A stretch of DNA of 64,000 bases from Sphingomonas donggukensis (lineage in GTDB: Bacteria > Pseudomonadota > Alphaproteobacteria > Sphingomonadales > Sphingomonadaceae), in assembly GCF_023674425.1 (NCBI RefSeq), contig NZ_CP098401.1:1116001-1180000 (forward strand), in the 5' to 3' direction. This document shows positions 31,350-41,142 of this stretch, one piece after another; positions within the stretch are counted from its first letter, which is position 1; each line of letters opens with the position of its first letter. The position numbers were made by a program, and so were the translations under genes. Under the pieces are notes generated by a model. It had not been told where the DNA came from. It made no database searches and worked only from the letters and a program-made list of their open reading frames with translations.

Positions 31350-32017
31350 CCTGCAAATTGGAACGTGCGCGGCCGGGCAAACCCCGGCAGCACCACGCAA
31401 TCGATGTCGGCAAAGGGTTCGAGCACGACCGCACCCGCGCCGCGCACTCCGGTCGCCAGCCGGGTCACGCCGCGGTCGCTGAGGCCCGCGACGATCCGGC
31501 CGCCGGGGCGAACCTGATCGGTCAGGCTTGCGGGCAGCGCCTCGACCGCGCCGTCCACCACCAGCACGTCGAACGGCGCCGATTCGGGTGCGCCAGCCTC
31601 CAGCGCGCCGTTCACCACGGTCACGCCGGGCACTTCGGCCAGCGCCATCGTCGCTGCCGCGGCCAGATCTCCATCGCTCTCGACCGCCACGACGCTTGCG
31701 GCCAGTCGCGCCAGCACCGCCGCCGTGTAGCCGCCCGCCGTGCCGATCAGCAGCACGCGGTCCCCGCTCTCGATCCGCGCCTCGGTCAGCAGGCGCCCGG
31801 TCGTCAGCGGCGCGTTCTGCCGGCGCCCGCTGGCCAGCGCCAGCGGCGTGTCGCGGTACGCGACCGCGGCATTCTGCGCGCCCACGAATTCCTCACGCGG
31901 CACCGCCGCCATCGCCGCGATCACGCGCGTGTCGTTCACGGCGCTGGTGCGCAGCTGGCTCGCGACCATCGCCTGGCGGGCGGTATCGAAACCGGTGGGT
32001 GCAATCGAAGCCATCAT
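31346..32017 (-). CDS. pcm: Protein-L-isoaspartate O-methyltransferase-like protein
   Basis: A 223-residue SAM-dependent methyltransferase of the PCMT family. Features are an N-terminal ARQAMVASQLRTSAVND, MAAVPREEFVG, and a nucleotide loop VLLIGTAGGYTAAVLA (the usual motif has GTGSGY). It is expected to repair isoaspartyl residues, though this alphaproteobacterial subgroup linked to tolC may be divergent in function. The stop overlaps the tolC start. A second Met codon directly after the first (32014) is an equally likely start. Confidence 0.88.
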   Translation of the reverse strand: MMASIAPTGFDTARQAMVASQLRTSAVNDTRVIAAMAAVPREEFVGAQNAAVAYRDTPLALASGRRQNAPLTTGRLLTEARIESGDRVLLIGTAGGYTAAVLARLAASVVAVESDGDLAAAATMALAEVPGVTVVNGALEAGAPESAPFDVLVVDGAVEALPASLTDQVRPGGRIVAGLSDRGVTRLATGVRGAGAVVLEPFADIDCVVLPGFARPRTFQFAG

Positions 32018-32140
32018 CGTCTCCGGTGTCGCACAACCGTGTTAGTCATGCAATACAGTTGTTGATCCGCCCATCGCCCTATCGCGCAGCCGCGCGCTCG
32101 CCAAGCCTTGGGAATGCACCGATGTCGGGAAGTGCACCGC

Positions 32141-32214
32141 TGGAGGCCCGACCGGGAATCGAACCCGGGTGCACGGATTTGCAGTCCGCTGCGTCACCAC
32201 TCCGCCATCGGGCC
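32141..32214 (-). tRNA. tRNA-Cys (anticodon GCA)
   Basis: Minus-strand cloverleaf: acceptor GGCCCGA/UCGGGCC, anticodon stem CGGA/UCCG with loop CUGCAAA, T loop UUCGAUU, discriminator U and encoded CCA. The anticodon GCA reads UGC and UGU. Confidence 0.97.
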
Positions 32215-32346
32215 TCGATACGGTGGAGGCGGGCAGATGCGCAGGAACGCCCGCCCTGTCAACCGCGTCGACATCAACCGCGCCGACGGATTGCGCGCGG
32301 CGGCCCGGTGCCCCTAGAGATGCGCAACCCATTGTCGGAGGATCGC

Positions 32347-32625
32347 TTGTCCCAGGATTACAACGTCGCGCGCAACGCCGGACTGCTCGAGGCGGAGGTC
32401 GATGGCGAACTGCTCGGCCTGCATGTCGACAAGGGCGCCTGCTACGGCTTCAACCCCACCGCGACGCGGGTGTGGGCATTGATCGAGACGCCGACGACGC
32501 TCACCGCGCTGTGCGAGACGCTGGCGCAGGAATTCGCGGTCGATCCCGCGGACGCGCAGCCCGACGTGCTGGCGATGCTGCGCGATCTGGAGCGCGAGGG
32601 GCTGGTGACGCTCACCCCGGCATGA
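32347..32625 (+). CDS. PqqD-like small protein
   Basis: A 92-residue winged-helix protein of the PqqD/RRE type. It matches the fold's usual layout: an N-terminal beta hairpin (LEAEVDGELLGLHVDKGACYGFNPTATRVWALIE) and a helical part ending DVLAMLRDLEREGLVTL. PqqD domains bind leader peptides of ribosomal peptides, but no radical-SAM maturase or precursor is seen beside it. The TTG at 32347 has GGAGG five bases upstream; an alternative ATG at 32320 has no clear ribosome site. Its stop overlaps the next start (ATGA), so the oxidoreductase is its likely partner. Confidence 0.78.
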   Translation: MSQDYNVARNAGLLEAEVDGELLGLHVDKGACYGFNPTATRVWALIETPTTLTALCETLAQEFAVDPADAQPDVLAMLRDLEREGLVTLTPA

Positions 32626-34229
32626 CCGCGCGCTACGACGCGGTCGTCGTCGGCGCCGGCCACAACGGGCTGGTCTGCGCCTTCTACCTCGCGCGCGCAG
32701 GCCTGAAGGTCTGCGTCGTCGAGGCGCGCGGCGTCGTCGGCGGCTCTGCGGTGACCGAGGAAATTGCCCCCGGCTTCCGCAACTCGACCGCCAGCTACAC
32801 CGTCAGCCTGCTGCAGCCGCGGGTCATCGCCGACATGGCGCTCCACGACCACGGCTACCGTGCGGTGCTGCGTCCGGTCGCCAATTTCCTGCCGCTGCCC
32901 TCGGGCGAATCGCTGACGATGGGCGGCTCGGCGCAGCGCACCCGCGCCGAAGTCGCGAAGTTCTCAGCCCGCGACGCCGACGCGCTCGAACCCTACGGCG
33001 AATCGCTCGACCGGATTGCCGACGTCATCCGCGACCTCGCACTCGAAATCCCGCCCAACATCGGCGACGGCGCTGCCACCCTGTTCGACGCCGCCCGCCA
33101 GGGGCGCCGCTTCGCGCGCCTGGGGATCGAGAGTCAGCGCGACCTGATCGACCTGTTCACCAGGAGCGCGCGCGAGTTGCTCGACCGCTGGTTTGAGAGC
33201 GATCCGGTGAAGGCGGTGTTCGGTTTCGACGCCGTCGTCGGCAACCACGCCGGGCCGAGCACGCCGGGATCGGCCTATGTCCTGCTCCACCATGTGTTCG
33301 GCGAGGTGAACGGTGCGCGCGGCGCATGGGGCCACGCGATCGGCGGCATGGGCGCGATCACGCAGGCGATGGCATCGGCCTGCCGCACCGCCGGGGTCGA
33401 AATCCGTCTCGAAACACCCGTCGCGAAGGTGCTCGTCGATGGCGGCAAGACCGCTGGCATAAAACTCGTTTCGAGTGAGGAAATCGCCGCGCCGCTGGTC
33501 GTCGCCAACGTCGGGCCGAAGCCCTTGTACGAGCGACTGGTCGATCCGTCCGACTTGCCCGCCGACTTCCGCACCCGCATCGCCGGCTATGCGGTCGGCT
33601 CGGGCACGTTGCGCATGAACGTCGCGCTGTCTGCGCTGCCCAGCTTCACCGCCAAGCCCGGAGTCGGCGAGCATCTGTCCGCCGGCATCATCCTCGCCCC
33701 CAGCCTCGACTATATGGATGCCGCGTTCGACGAGGCGCGGGCCGACGGGTGGAGCCGCAATCCGGTGGTCGAGATGCTGATCCCCTCGACCCTCGACGAC
33801 AGCCTCGCCCCGCCCGGCGCGCATGTCGCCAGCCTGTTCTGCCAGGGCTTCTCCCCCACCCTGCCCGCCGGGCGCGACTGGGACAACGAGCGCGATGGCG
33901 CCGCCGATGCCGTACTGGCGGTCGTCGAACGCTACGCGCCCGGCTTCACCGCATCGGTGGTGGCGCGGCAAATCCACACCCCGCTGGACCTCGAACGCAA
34001 GTTCGGGCTTGCCGGCGGCGACATCTTCCACGGGCGCATGAGCCTCGACCAATTGTGGAGCGCGCGCCCCGTGCTGGGCCACGGCAGCTACCGCGCGCCG
34101 ATCGCCGGCCTCTGGATGTGCGGCGCCGGCACGCATCCCGGCGGCGGCGTCACCGGGGCGCCGGGGCACAATGCGGCCAAGGCGATCCTGCGGTCGCGCG
34201 GTCTTGGCGGGTGGTGGCGACGCGGCTAG
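32622..34229 (+). CDS. NAD(P)/FAD-dependent oxidoreductase (phytoene desaturase/PYROXD2-like)
   Basis: A 535-residue flavoprotein with an N-terminal dinucleotide fold VVVGAGHNGLVCAFYLARAG followed by VVEARGVVGGSAVTEEIAPG, and a C-terminal FAD-contact segment LWMCGAGTHPGGGVTGAPGHNAA. This arrangement is typical of the CrtI/PYROXD2 group. The natural substrate is unknown; no carotenoid genes are near. It is translationally coupled to the PqqD-like gene and 10 bases ahead of cysS. Confidence 0.9.
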   Translation: MTARYDAVVVGAGHNGLVCAFYLARAGLKVCVVEARGVVGGSAVTEEIAPGFRNSTASYTVSLLQPRVIADMALHDHGYRAVLRPVANFLPLPSGESLTMGGSAQRTRAEVAKFSARDADALEPYGESLDRIADVIRDLALEIPPNIGDGAATLFDAARQGRRFARLGIESQRDLIDLFTRSARELLDRWFESDPVKAVFGFDAVVGNHAGPSTPGSAYVLLHHVFGEVNGARGAWGHAIGGMGAITQAMASACRTAGVEIRLETPVAKVLVDGGKTAGIKLVSSEEIAAPLVVANVGPKPLYERLVDPSDLPADFRTRIAGYAVGSGTLRMNVALSALPSFTAKPGVGEHLSAGIILAPSLDYMDAAFDEARADGWSRNPVVEMLIPSTLDDSLAPPGAHVASLFCQGFSPTLPAGRDWDNERDGAADAVLAVVERYAPGFTASVVARQIHTPLDLERKFGLAGGDIFHGRMSLDQLWSARPVLGHGSYRAPIAGLWMCGAGTHPGGGVTGAPGHNAAKAILRSRGLGGWWRRG

Positions 34230-34239
34230 GGCGCTCCCC

Positions 34240-35658
34240 ATGACGCTCAAGCTCTACAACAGCCTCACCCGCGGCCTCGAAACCTTCCAGCCGATCCATG
34301 AGGGGGAGGCGCGCGTCTATACCTGCGGGCCGACGGTCTATAACTACCAGCATATCGGCAACATGCGGGCGTTCATCTTCGCCGACACGCTCGGTCGCGT
34401 GCTGAAATGGCATGGCTACGACCTCACCCACATCATCAACATCACCGACGTCGGCCATTTGACCAGCGACGCCGACGCGGGTGAGGACAAGATGGAAAGG
34501 GCCGCCGCCCAGCAGGCGAAATCGATCTGGGATATCGCGGCGCACTACACCGATGCCTTCAAGCGGGACGTGCGCCGGCTGAACATCACCCAACCCGCAG
34601 AATGGACCGTCGCCACCGATTACGTGCCGCAGATGATCGAGTTCGCAAAGGCGATCGAGGGCGACTGCTATCAGCTCGACACCGGCCTGTATTTCGACAC
34701 GTCGAAGGTGCCCAATTATGGCAGCCTCGCCCGCGCCGTCAGCGACGAGGGCGAGAGCCGCATCGACCCCGTCGACGGCAAGCGCAACGCCGCCGACTTC
34801 GCGATCTGGCGCACGTCGCCGCCGGGCGAGCAGCGCCAGATGGAATGGGATTCGCCGTGGGGTAAGGGCGCCCCCGGCTGGCACCTCGAATGTTCGGTGA
34901 TGAGCCACGCGCGACTTGGCCATCCGTTCGATATCCACACCGGCGGCATCGACCACCGCGAGATCCACCACCCGAACGAGATCGCCCAGAACCAGGCGTT
35001 CTGCGCCTGCGACGACCCCGGCGCGCGGATTTGGATGCACAACAACTTCCTTGTGGACCGCGGCGGCAAGATGTCGAAGTCGGCGGGCGGGTTCCTGACG
35101 CTGCAGACGCTGGTGGATGCCGGCGTCCACCCGCTCGCCTACCGGCTGCTGTGCCTTCAGGCGCATTACCGCAGCGAGCTGGAGTTCACCTGGGACAATC
35201 TCGCCGCCGCGCTGACCCGGCTGAAGCGGCTGGTGCAGGCAGTGGAGAAATTGCGCGAGCGCCACGACGCCGAACCGCGCGGGACGCTGGACGTCACCGA
35301 GGTGGCGGCGGCGCGCGAAGCAGTCGGCGACGACCTGAACACCGCCCGCGTGCTGGTGCTGCTGGAGACCGTCGTCAGCGGCAAGGGCCACGCTGCCGAC
35401 CGACTGCTCGCCGCGCGCAAGATCGATCGGGTGCTCGGCCTGCGGCTCGCGATGATCACCCGCGACGAACTGCGCGTTCGCCCGAAGGACGCGACGATCG
35501 ACGAGGATGCGATCGAGGCGCGGCTGGACGAGCGCAAGGCCGCCCGCGTCGCGAAGGACTTCGCGCGGTCCGACGCGATTCGCGACGAACTGGCGGCGGC
35601 GGGGGTCGAGGTGATGGACGGCGACCCGCTCGCCTGGGAATGGAAACTGGACCTCTAA
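34240..35658 (+). CDS. cysS: Cysteinyl-tRNA synthetase
   Basis: A 472-residue class I synthetase charging tRNA-Cys; the tRNA-Cys gene lies 2 kb upstream. Zinc ligands appear in YTCGPTVYN, WHLECSVMS and GIDHREIHHPNE. The signature HIGN occurs in NYQHIGNMRAF and the KMSKS loop in GGKMSKSAGGF. The ATG at 34240 fits the family N-terminus (MTLKLYNSLTR). It ends in a repeat-bearing gap (35661-35778). Confidence 0.97.
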   Translation: MTLKLYNSLTRGLETFQPIHEGEARVYTCGPTVYNYQHIGNMRAFIFADTLGRVLKWHGYDLTHIINITDVGHLTSDADAGEDKMERAAAQQAKSIWDIAAHYTDAFKRDVRRLNITQPAEWTVATDYVPQMIEFAKAIEGDCYQLDTGLYFDTSKVPNYGSLARAVSDEGESRIDPVDGKRNAADFAIWRTSPPGEQRQMEWDSPWGKGAPGWHLECSVMSHARLGHPFDIHTGGIDHREIHHPNEIAQNQAFCACDDPGARIWMHNNFLVDRGGKMSKSAGGFLTLQTLVDAGVHPLAYRLLCLQAHYRSELEFTWDNLAAALTRLKRLVQAVEKLRERHDAEPRGTLDVTEVAAAREAVGDDLNTARVLVLLETVVSGKGHAADRLLAARKIDRVLGLRLAMITRDELRVRPKDATIDEDAIEARLDERKAARVAKDFARSDAIRDELAAAGVEVMDGDPLAWEWKLDL

Positions 35659-35660
35659 CT

Positions 35661-35778
35661 CCTCCCCGGCATGAGAGGTGGCGCCGCGCAGCGGCGACGG
35701 AGGGGCTATCCAACCAGCGCAACGCCCGCGGCATGCCCCCTCCACCGCTTCTCGGTCCCCCTCCCCGTGCCGGGGAGG
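35661..35778. repeat. GC-rich inverted repeat element
   Basis: A 118-base intergenic element between cysS and the dehydrogenase. CCTCCCCGGCA at 35661 is matched in inverted orientation by TGCCGGGGAGG at the far end, and GGAGGGG (near 35699) by CCCCCTCC (near 35736). Palindromic elements of this CCTCCCCGGCA class are widespread in sphingomonad intergenic regions. It could also serve as the cysS transcript end. Confidence 0.6.
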
Positions 35779-35796
35779 ATTTGCTAGGCCACGCCC

Positions 35797-36732
35797 ATGA
35801 AAGCCGTTCTCCCCGCGCTCGCCCGCCCGATGCTCCAACCGCGGCTGCCCACCGGGCTCGACGTGGCCTGGTTCTCCACGCGAGAGGAAGCCACGGAGAT
35901 GGCGCGCGATGCCGAGATCGTGTGGGCGGACATGCAGCGCTCCGCCTGGACCGCAGAGGCGGTCGCGGGCGCAGAGAAGCTCAAATGGGCCTCCACGCTC
36001 TACGCCGGCATCGATGCGTTCGACACGCAGTTGCTGAAACGGCGCGGTGCGATCCTGACCAACGGGGTCGGCATCAATGCGCTTGCGGTCGCCGAATATG
36101 CCGTGATGGGCGTGCTCGTCGCCGCGAAGCGCTTCGACCAGGTGGTGCGTCAGGCCGACACCCGCGAGTGGACCATCGCCGCGCCCGGCACCACCGAACT
36201 CTACGAGACGAAGGCGTTGATCGTGGGCTACGGCGCGATCGGACGGTTGATCGGCGAGCGATTGCAGGCGTTCGGAGTGGCCGTCGATGCCGTCACCCGG
36301 TCGGGCCGCGACGGCACGCTGACGCCAGACCAGTGGAAACCGCGGATCGGCGAATATGACTGGGTGATTCTGGCCGCCCCGTCGACCGGCGACACCCATG
36401 CGATGCTTGGCGCGGCGGAACTCGAAGCGATGAAGCCGTCAGCGTGGCTCATCAACATCGCGCGCGGCGACATGGTCGATCAGGATGCGTTGATCGCCGC
36501 GCTCCACGCCCGCACCATCGCCGGCGCGTTCCTCGATACCGTGACGCCCGAGCCGCTGCCCGCCGACCATCCGATGTGGACCACGCCCAACGCGATCCTG
36601 ACGATGCACCTGTCAGGGCGCAGCCAGACAAAGATGTTCGCCCGTGCCGCCGCGCTGTTCCTCGACAATCTCGACGCGTTCCTGACCGGCAAACCGCTCA
36701 AAAATACGGTCGATCTCGACGCGGGATATTGA
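35797..36732 (+). CDS. D-2-hydroxyacid dehydrogenase family protein
   Basis: A 311-residue NAD(P)-dependent dehydrogenase. The Rossmann core has ALIVGYGAIGRLIGERLQAFG, and the catalytic set is Arg in INIARGDMVD, Glu in TVTPEPLPADHP and His in TMHLSGRSQ. The substrate may be a glyoxylate/hydroxypyruvate-type 2-oxoacid, but it is not determinable. A separate promoter is likely, since the repeat element separates it from cysS. Confidence 0.9.
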   Translation: MKAVLPALARPMLQPRLPTGLDVAWFSTREEATEMARDAEIVWADMQRSAWTAEAVAGAEKLKWASTLYAGIDAFDTQLLKRRGAILTNGVGINALAVAEYAVMGVLVAAKRFDQVVRQADTREWTIAAPGTTELYETKALIVGYGAIGRLIGERLQAFGVAVDAVTRSGRDGTLTPDQWKPRIGEYDWVILAAPSTGDTHAMLGAAELEAMKPSAWLINIARGDMVDQDALIAALHARTIAGAFLDTVTPEPLPADHPMWTTPNAILTMHLSGRSQTKMFARAAALFLDNLDAFLTGKPLKNTVDLDAGY

Positions 36733-36780
36733 CGAGGCACCCCCCTTCCCGCCACGTCACGGCACGACAAGGGGGATGGA

Positions 36781-37245
36781 ATGCGCGGACAGATACTTGG
36801 GGTGGATCGCAGCAGCGGTGAGGGCCTCATCACCGGTTCGGACGGGCAGCGCTATCGCTTCCGCCAGGACGACTGGGGCGACAAGATCGGCCCGGCAGTC
36901 GGCGCCGACGTCGATTTCGAGGCGCAGGACAACCGTGCGCTCAGCGTCTACCGCGTTCCCGGCACCGTGCCTGCCCATGTCGTCGCCGAGCACGCCCAGC
37001 CCCGCCCGCGCCGCGGCAGCGACCGCAACAAGATCGTCGCCGCCTTGCTCGCCTTCTTTCTCGGCATCTTCGGCATCCACCGTTTCTATCTTGGTCGCAC
37101 CGGCACCGGCATCCTGATGCTGGTGCTTACCTGCACCCTGCTGGGCATCGTCATCACCGGCGTCTGGGCGTTCGTCGACATGATCCGCTACCTGATCATG
37201 TCCGACGAGGAATTCGACGATCGCTACCAGCGCCGCCTGAGCTGA
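36781..37245 (+). CDS. TM2-domain membrane protein
   Basis: A 154-residue protein. The N-terminal about 60 residues form an OB-like/cold-shock-like fold (MRGQILGVDRSSGEGLITGS). A TM2 domain follows, with two transmembrane helices (KIVAALLAFFLGIFGIHRFY and ILMLVLTCTLLGIVITGVWA) joined by the conserved FYLGRTGTG turn. The function of TM2 proteins is poorly known. Its stop codon abuts the palindromic pair that precedes the next gene. Confidence 0.85.
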   Translation: MRGQILGVDRSSGEGLITGSDGQRYRFRQDDWGDKIGPAVGADVDFEAQDNRALSVYRVPGTVPAHVVAEHAQPRPRRGSDRNKIVAALLAFFLGIFGIHRFYLGRTGTGILMLVLTCTLLGIVITGVWAFVDMIRYLIMSDEEFDDRYQRRLS

Positions 37246-37298
37246 TTTACCCCGTAGGGGAAATACGCGCTTGCGGCGTTTACCCGTGCGGGGTAAGC
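37246..37298 (+). promoter_or_regulatory. Tandem palindromes upstream of the HTH-DAHP synthase
   Basis: Two related near-palindromes, TTTACCCCGTAGGGGAAAT (37246-37264) and GTTTACCCGTGCGGGGTAAG (37278-37297), share a TTACCC-n-GGGGTAA plan. Their centres are about 33 bases apart, three helical turns, so two dimers could bind one face. They lie directly before the HTH-containing gene, which suggests autoregulation; this is inference. Confidence 0.6.
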
Positions 37299-37305
37299 GG
37301 CGGAC

Positions 37306-38895
37306 ATGACGACGCAAGCCGGCCTCAAGATTCGCACCTTCCGCAGTGACCGCGGCCTCAGCCGGGCGGCGTTCGGTGCTTGGTTCGACACGCCCGGCAG
37401 CACCGTCCAGGGCTGGGAGGAGGAGGGCAAGCGCGCGAGCGCCAAGGTCGCCAACCAGATCGCCGCCAACGGCATCGCCGACCACGCCGACTGGTTCGTC
37501 GGCGCCCGCACGGAGAATGATATGGCCGCCGCCTGGTCCCCCGACAGCTGGACCGCCGCCGACGCGCGCCAGATGCCGCACTATCCCGACGCCGCCGCGC
37601 TCGATGCCGCGACCACCGAGCTGCAACGCTATCCCCCGCTGGTCTTCGCTGGCGAGGCCCGCGAGCTGACCGCCGATCTCGCCCAGGTCGCGGCGGGCAA
37701 GGCGTTCCTGCTTCAGGGCGGCGATTGCGCCGAGAGTTTCGCCGAGTTCCACCCCAACAACATCCGCGATACCTTCCGCGTCATCCTGCAGATGGCGGTC
37801 GTGCTGACCTATGCGTCGAAGCTCCCGGTCATCAAGGTCGGGCGTATGGCCGGCCAGTTCGCCAAGCCGCGATCGACCGATACCGAGACGATCGATGGCG
37901 TCGAGCTGCCCAGCTACCGCGGCGACATCGTCAACGACATCGCCTTCACCCCCGAAGCGCGCATTCCCGATCCGCAGCGATTGATCCGCGGCTATTCGCA
38001 GTCGGCGGCGACGCTGAACCTGCTCCGCGCGTTCGCCAGCGGCGGCTACGCCAACCTCCACCAGGTCCAGCGGTGGACCCATGACTTCATGGGCCGCAGC
38101 CCGTGGGCCAAGAAATACGCCGACCTCGCCGACCGCATCGGCGAGGCGCTCGATTTCATGGCCGCGTGCGGGATCGATGCCGACCGCGTGCCGCAGCTGA
38201 AGGCGACGAGCTTCTACACCAGTCACGAGGCGCTGCTGCTCCGCTACGAACAGGCGCTGACCCGGCAGGATTCGCTCACCGGCGACTGGTACGACACCTC
38301 CGCCCACATGCTGTGGATCGGCGATCGCACCCGGTTCGAAGGATCGGCGCATGTCGAGTTCCTGCGCGGCATCGGCAACCCGATCGGCATGAAATGCGGG
38401 CCTAGCCTGGAGCCCGATGCGCTGCTGCGCCTGCTCGACACCCTCAATCCGGCGCGCGTCCCCGGCCGCATGACGCTCATCACCCGCTACGGCCACGACA
38501 AGATCGAGGCGGGCTTGCCGAAACTCGTCCGCGCGGTGCAGCGCGAGGGGCATAGCGTCGTGTGGAGCTGCGACCCGATGCACGGCAACGTCGTCAAGGC
38601 CGCCAACGGCTACAAGACGCGCCCCTTCGACCGCATCCTCGCCGAGGTCCGTGGCTTCTTCGCGGTCCACCGTGCCGAGGGGTCGTTCGCCGGCGGGATC
38701 CATTGCGAGATGACCGGGCAGAACGTCACCGAATGCACCGGCGGCGCGATCGACGTGACCGAACAGTCGCTCGCCGACCGCTATCACACCCACTGCGATC
38801 CGCGGCTGAATGCGGGGCAGAGCCTGGAGCTCGCGTTCCTGCTCGCCGAGATGCTCAACGTCGAAATGGGCGAGCGGCGGAAGGCCGCGGCGTAA
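37306..38895 (+). CDS. aroG: Class II DAHP synthase with N-terminal helix-turn-helix domain
   Basis: A 529-residue ORF. Residues 1-72 form an XRE/Cro-like HTH ([20 protein letters not shown], then [14 protein letters not shown] and [10 protein letters not shown]). Residues 73-529 are a complete class II DAHP synthase, the first step of the shikimate pathway (PEP plus erythrose 4-phosphate), with [55 protein letters not shown] and [17 protein letters not shown]. The normal enzyme would begin at Met73 ([10 protein letters not shown], base 37522), which has a GGAG seven bases upstream, so a short form may also be made. No stop separates the two parts. Twin palindromes precede the long start. Confidence 0.9.
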   Translation: MTTQAGLKIRTFRSDRGLSRAAFGAWFDTPGSTVQGWEEEGKRASAKVANQIAANGIADHADWFVGARTENDMAAAWSPDSWTAADARQMPHYPDAAALDAATTELQRYPPLVFAGEARELTADLAQVAAGKAFLLQGGDCAESFAEFHPNNIRDTFRVILQMAVVLTYASKLPVIKVGRMAGQFAKPRSTDTETIDGVELPSYRGDIVNDIAFTPEARIPDPQRLIRGYSQSAATLNLLRAFASGGYANLHQVQRWTHDFMGRSPWAKKYADLADRIGEALDFMAACGIDADRVPQLKATSFYTSHEALLLRYEQALTRQDSLTGDWYDTSAHMLWIGDRTRFEGSAHVEFLRGIGNPIGMKCGPSLEPDALLRLLDTLNPARVPGRMTLITRYGHDKIEAGLPKLVRAVQREGHSVVWSCDPMHGNVVKAANGYKTRPFDRILAEVRGFFAVHRAEGSFAGGIHCEMTGQNVTECTGGAIDVTEQSLADRYHTHCDPRLNAGQSLELAFLLAEMLNVEMGERRKAAA

Positions 38896-38956
38896 TCGGC
38901 GGCTGGGCGGGTTGACGAAATCGCCCGCCCGCCCTATTCGCCCGCCTCCGCTCAAC

Positions 38957-39031
38957 GGCCCCTTCGTCTAGCGGTTAGGACGTCGCCCTCTCACGGCGAA
39001 AACACGAGTTCGATTCTCGTAGGGGTCACCA
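38957..39031 (+). tRNA. tRNA-Glu (anticodon CUC)
   Basis: Cloverleaf: acceptor GGCCCCU/AGGGGUC, D arm GUCU/GGAC, anticodon stem CGCC/GGCG with loop CUCUCAC, T loop UUCGAUU, discriminator A and encoded CCA. The anticodon CUC reads GAG. It lies head-on to glcB. Confidence 0.97.
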
Positions 39032-39042
39032 GCGGTCCACCC

Positions 39043-41142
39043 TCATGCCTGAGCCTTTGCCATCGCCCGGAAGCGGTGGAGCAGCGGCTCGGTGTAGCCG
39101 TTCGGCTGCGCCTCCCCTTCGAAGATCAGCGCGCGCGCTGCTCGGAAGGCCAAACTGGCGTCCTCGCGCCCGGCCATCGGCACGTAGAGCGGATCGCCGG
39201 CGTTCTGCGCGTCCACCTTCGCCGCCATCCGTCGAAGCGCCTCATCGACATCGTCCCGCGTCGCGACGCCGTGCCGCAGCCAGTTCGCCACGTGCTGCGA
39301 CGAAATGCGCAGCGTCGCGCGATCCTCCATCAGCCCGACGTCGTGGATATCGGGCACCTTCGAGCACCCCACGCCCTGGTCGACCCAGCGCACGACATAG
39401 CCGAGGATGCCCTGCGCGTTGTTGTCGAGTTCCTCGCGGACCTCCTCCGCCGACCAGTTGCGCCCGGTCGCGACCGGGATCGTCAGCAGCGCGTCGAGTG
39501 GCGCCACCGCCTCCGCCACTCGCTCGGCCTGACGCGCGAAGACGTCGGTATCGTGGTAATGCGTCGCATGCAGCGTCGCCGCGGTCGGCGACGGCACCCA
39601 GGCGGTGTTCGCACCGGTCCGCGGGTGCGCCGCCTTCTGCTCCAGCATGTCGGCCATCCGATCGGGCGCCGCCCACATCCCCTTGCCGATCTGCGCCCGC
39701 CCGCTGAGACCGCACGCAAGCCCGATCTGGACGTTCCGGTCTTCATAGGCCGCGATCCAGTCGGCGCCCTTCATCTCGCCTTTCCGGATCATCGCGCCGG
39801 CCCGCATCGACGTGTGCATCTCGTCGCCGGTGCGGTCGAGGAAGCCGGTGTTGATGAAGACGATGCGGTCCTTCACCGCATGGATGCACGCCGCGAGGTT
39901 GGCCGAGGTGCGGCGTTCCTCGTCCATCACGCCGACCTTGATCGTGTGGCGGGCGAGGCCGAGTAGATCCTCGACCGCGTCGAACAGCGCGTTGGTGAAG
40001 GCGGCCTCGGCGGGGCCGTGCATCTTGGGTTTGACGATGTAGATGCTGCCAGCGCGACTGTTGGTGCGGGGGCCGTTGACGTCGTGCAGCGCGATCAGCG
40101 ACGTGAGAATCGCGTCGAGGATCCCTTCTGGCGCCTCGCCGCCGTCGGGCAGCAGAATCGCGGGCGTCGTCATCAGGTGGCCGACATTGCGCACGAACAT
40201 CAGGCTGCGTCCCGGCAGCGTCAGCGCGCTACCGTCGATCGCGGTGTAGCGACGGTCGGGCGCGAGCCGGCGGGTCATCGACCGCCCGCCCTTCTCGAAC
40301 GTCTCCTCCAGGTCGCCGCGCATCAGGCCGAGCCAGTTGGCATAGGCGGTGACCTTGTCCGCGGCATCGACCGCGGCGATCGAATCCTCCAGGTCCGCGA
40401 TGGTCGATAGCGCGGATTCGAGGACCACATCGGCCAGCCCCGCCGGATCGTCGCGCCCGATCGGATGATCGCGGTCGACGACCAGTTCGATGTGCAGCCC
40501 GTGGTGCCGCAGCAACAGCGTCTCTCCGGCGCGGCCCACCAGCTGCGCGGGGTCCGCCAGCACCGGATCGCCGCCCGCCCAGTCGCTCCACGACCCCGCC
40601 GCCAGCGGCACCGCGCGGTCGAGAAACGCCTTGGCCCACGCGATCACCTGCGCGCCGCGCGCGTCATCATATCCCTCCCCCTGCGCGCGCCCCGGAATGG
40701 CGTCGGTACCGTAGAGCGCATCGTACAGACTGCCCCAGCGCGCATTCGCGGCGTTCAGCAGGAAGCGGGCGTTGAGGATCGGCACGACCAGTTGCGGACC
40801 CGCCAGCGTCGCGATCTCCGCATCGACATTTCCGGGCTCGATCGTGAATGGCGCGGGCTCGGGCACGAGGTAGCCGATCCCGCGGAGGAACGCCTGATAT
40901 TCGGCGTGGTCGATCCGCTGCCCGGCACGGGCATCGTGCCAGGCGTCGATCCGCGCCTGCAAATCGTCGCGCGCCGCCAGCAACCGCGCATTCTCCGGCG
41001 CGAACCGGGCGAAGATGTCCGCCACTCCCTGCCAGAACGCGGCGGTATCGACACCTGTGCCCGGCAGCGCGCGCTGCTCGACGAATGCCGCGAGCGACGC
41101 CGCGACCTTCAGCCCCGCGCGATCCTCATAGGTTTCGGTCAT
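39043..41142 (-). CDS. glcB: Malate synthase G
   Basis: A 699-residue monomeric enzyme condensing glyoxylate and acetyl-CoA to malate (glyoxylate shunt). Family features include [14 protein letters not shown] (Asp/Glu magnesium site), [55 protein letters not shown] and [20 protein letters not shown] with the catalytic Asp nearby. ATG 41142 has GAGGG upstream; the open frame continues 78 bases further. It is divergent from a LysR regulator, a common layout for a controlled gene. No isocitrate lyase lies in the window. Confidence 0.97.
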   Translation of the reverse strand: MTETYEDRAGLKVAASLAAFVEQRALPGTGVDTAAFWQGVADIFARFAPENARLLAARDDLQARIDAWHDARAGQRIDHAEYQAFLRGIGYLVPEPAPFTIEPGNVDAEIATLAGPQLVVPILNARFLLNAANARWGSLYDALYGTDAIPGRAQGEGYDDARGAQVIAWAKAFLDRAVPLAAGSWSDWAGGDPVLADPAQLVGRAGETLLLRHHGLHIELVVDRDHPIGRDDPAGLADVVLESALSTIADLEDSIAAVDAADKVTAYANWLGLMRGDLEETFEKGGRSMTRRLAPDRRYTAIDGSALTLPGRSLMFVRNVGHLMTTPAILLPDGGEAPEGILDAILTSLIALHDVNGPRTNSRAGSIYIVKPKMHGPAEAAFTNALFDAVEDLLGLARHTIKVGVMDEERRTSANLAACIHAVKDRIVFINTGFLDRTGDEMHTSMRAGAMIRKGEMKGADWIAAYEDRNVQIGLACGLSGRAQIGKGMWAAPDRMADMLEQKAAHPRTGANTAWVPSPTAATLHATHYHDTDVFARQAERVAEAVAPLDALLTIPVATGRNWSAEEVREELDNNAQGILGYVVRWVDQGVGCSKVPDIHDVGLMEDRATLRISSQHVANWLRHGVATRDDVDEALRRMAAKVDAQNAGDPLYVPMAGREDASLAFRAARALIFEGEAQPNGYTEPLLHRFRAMAKAQA

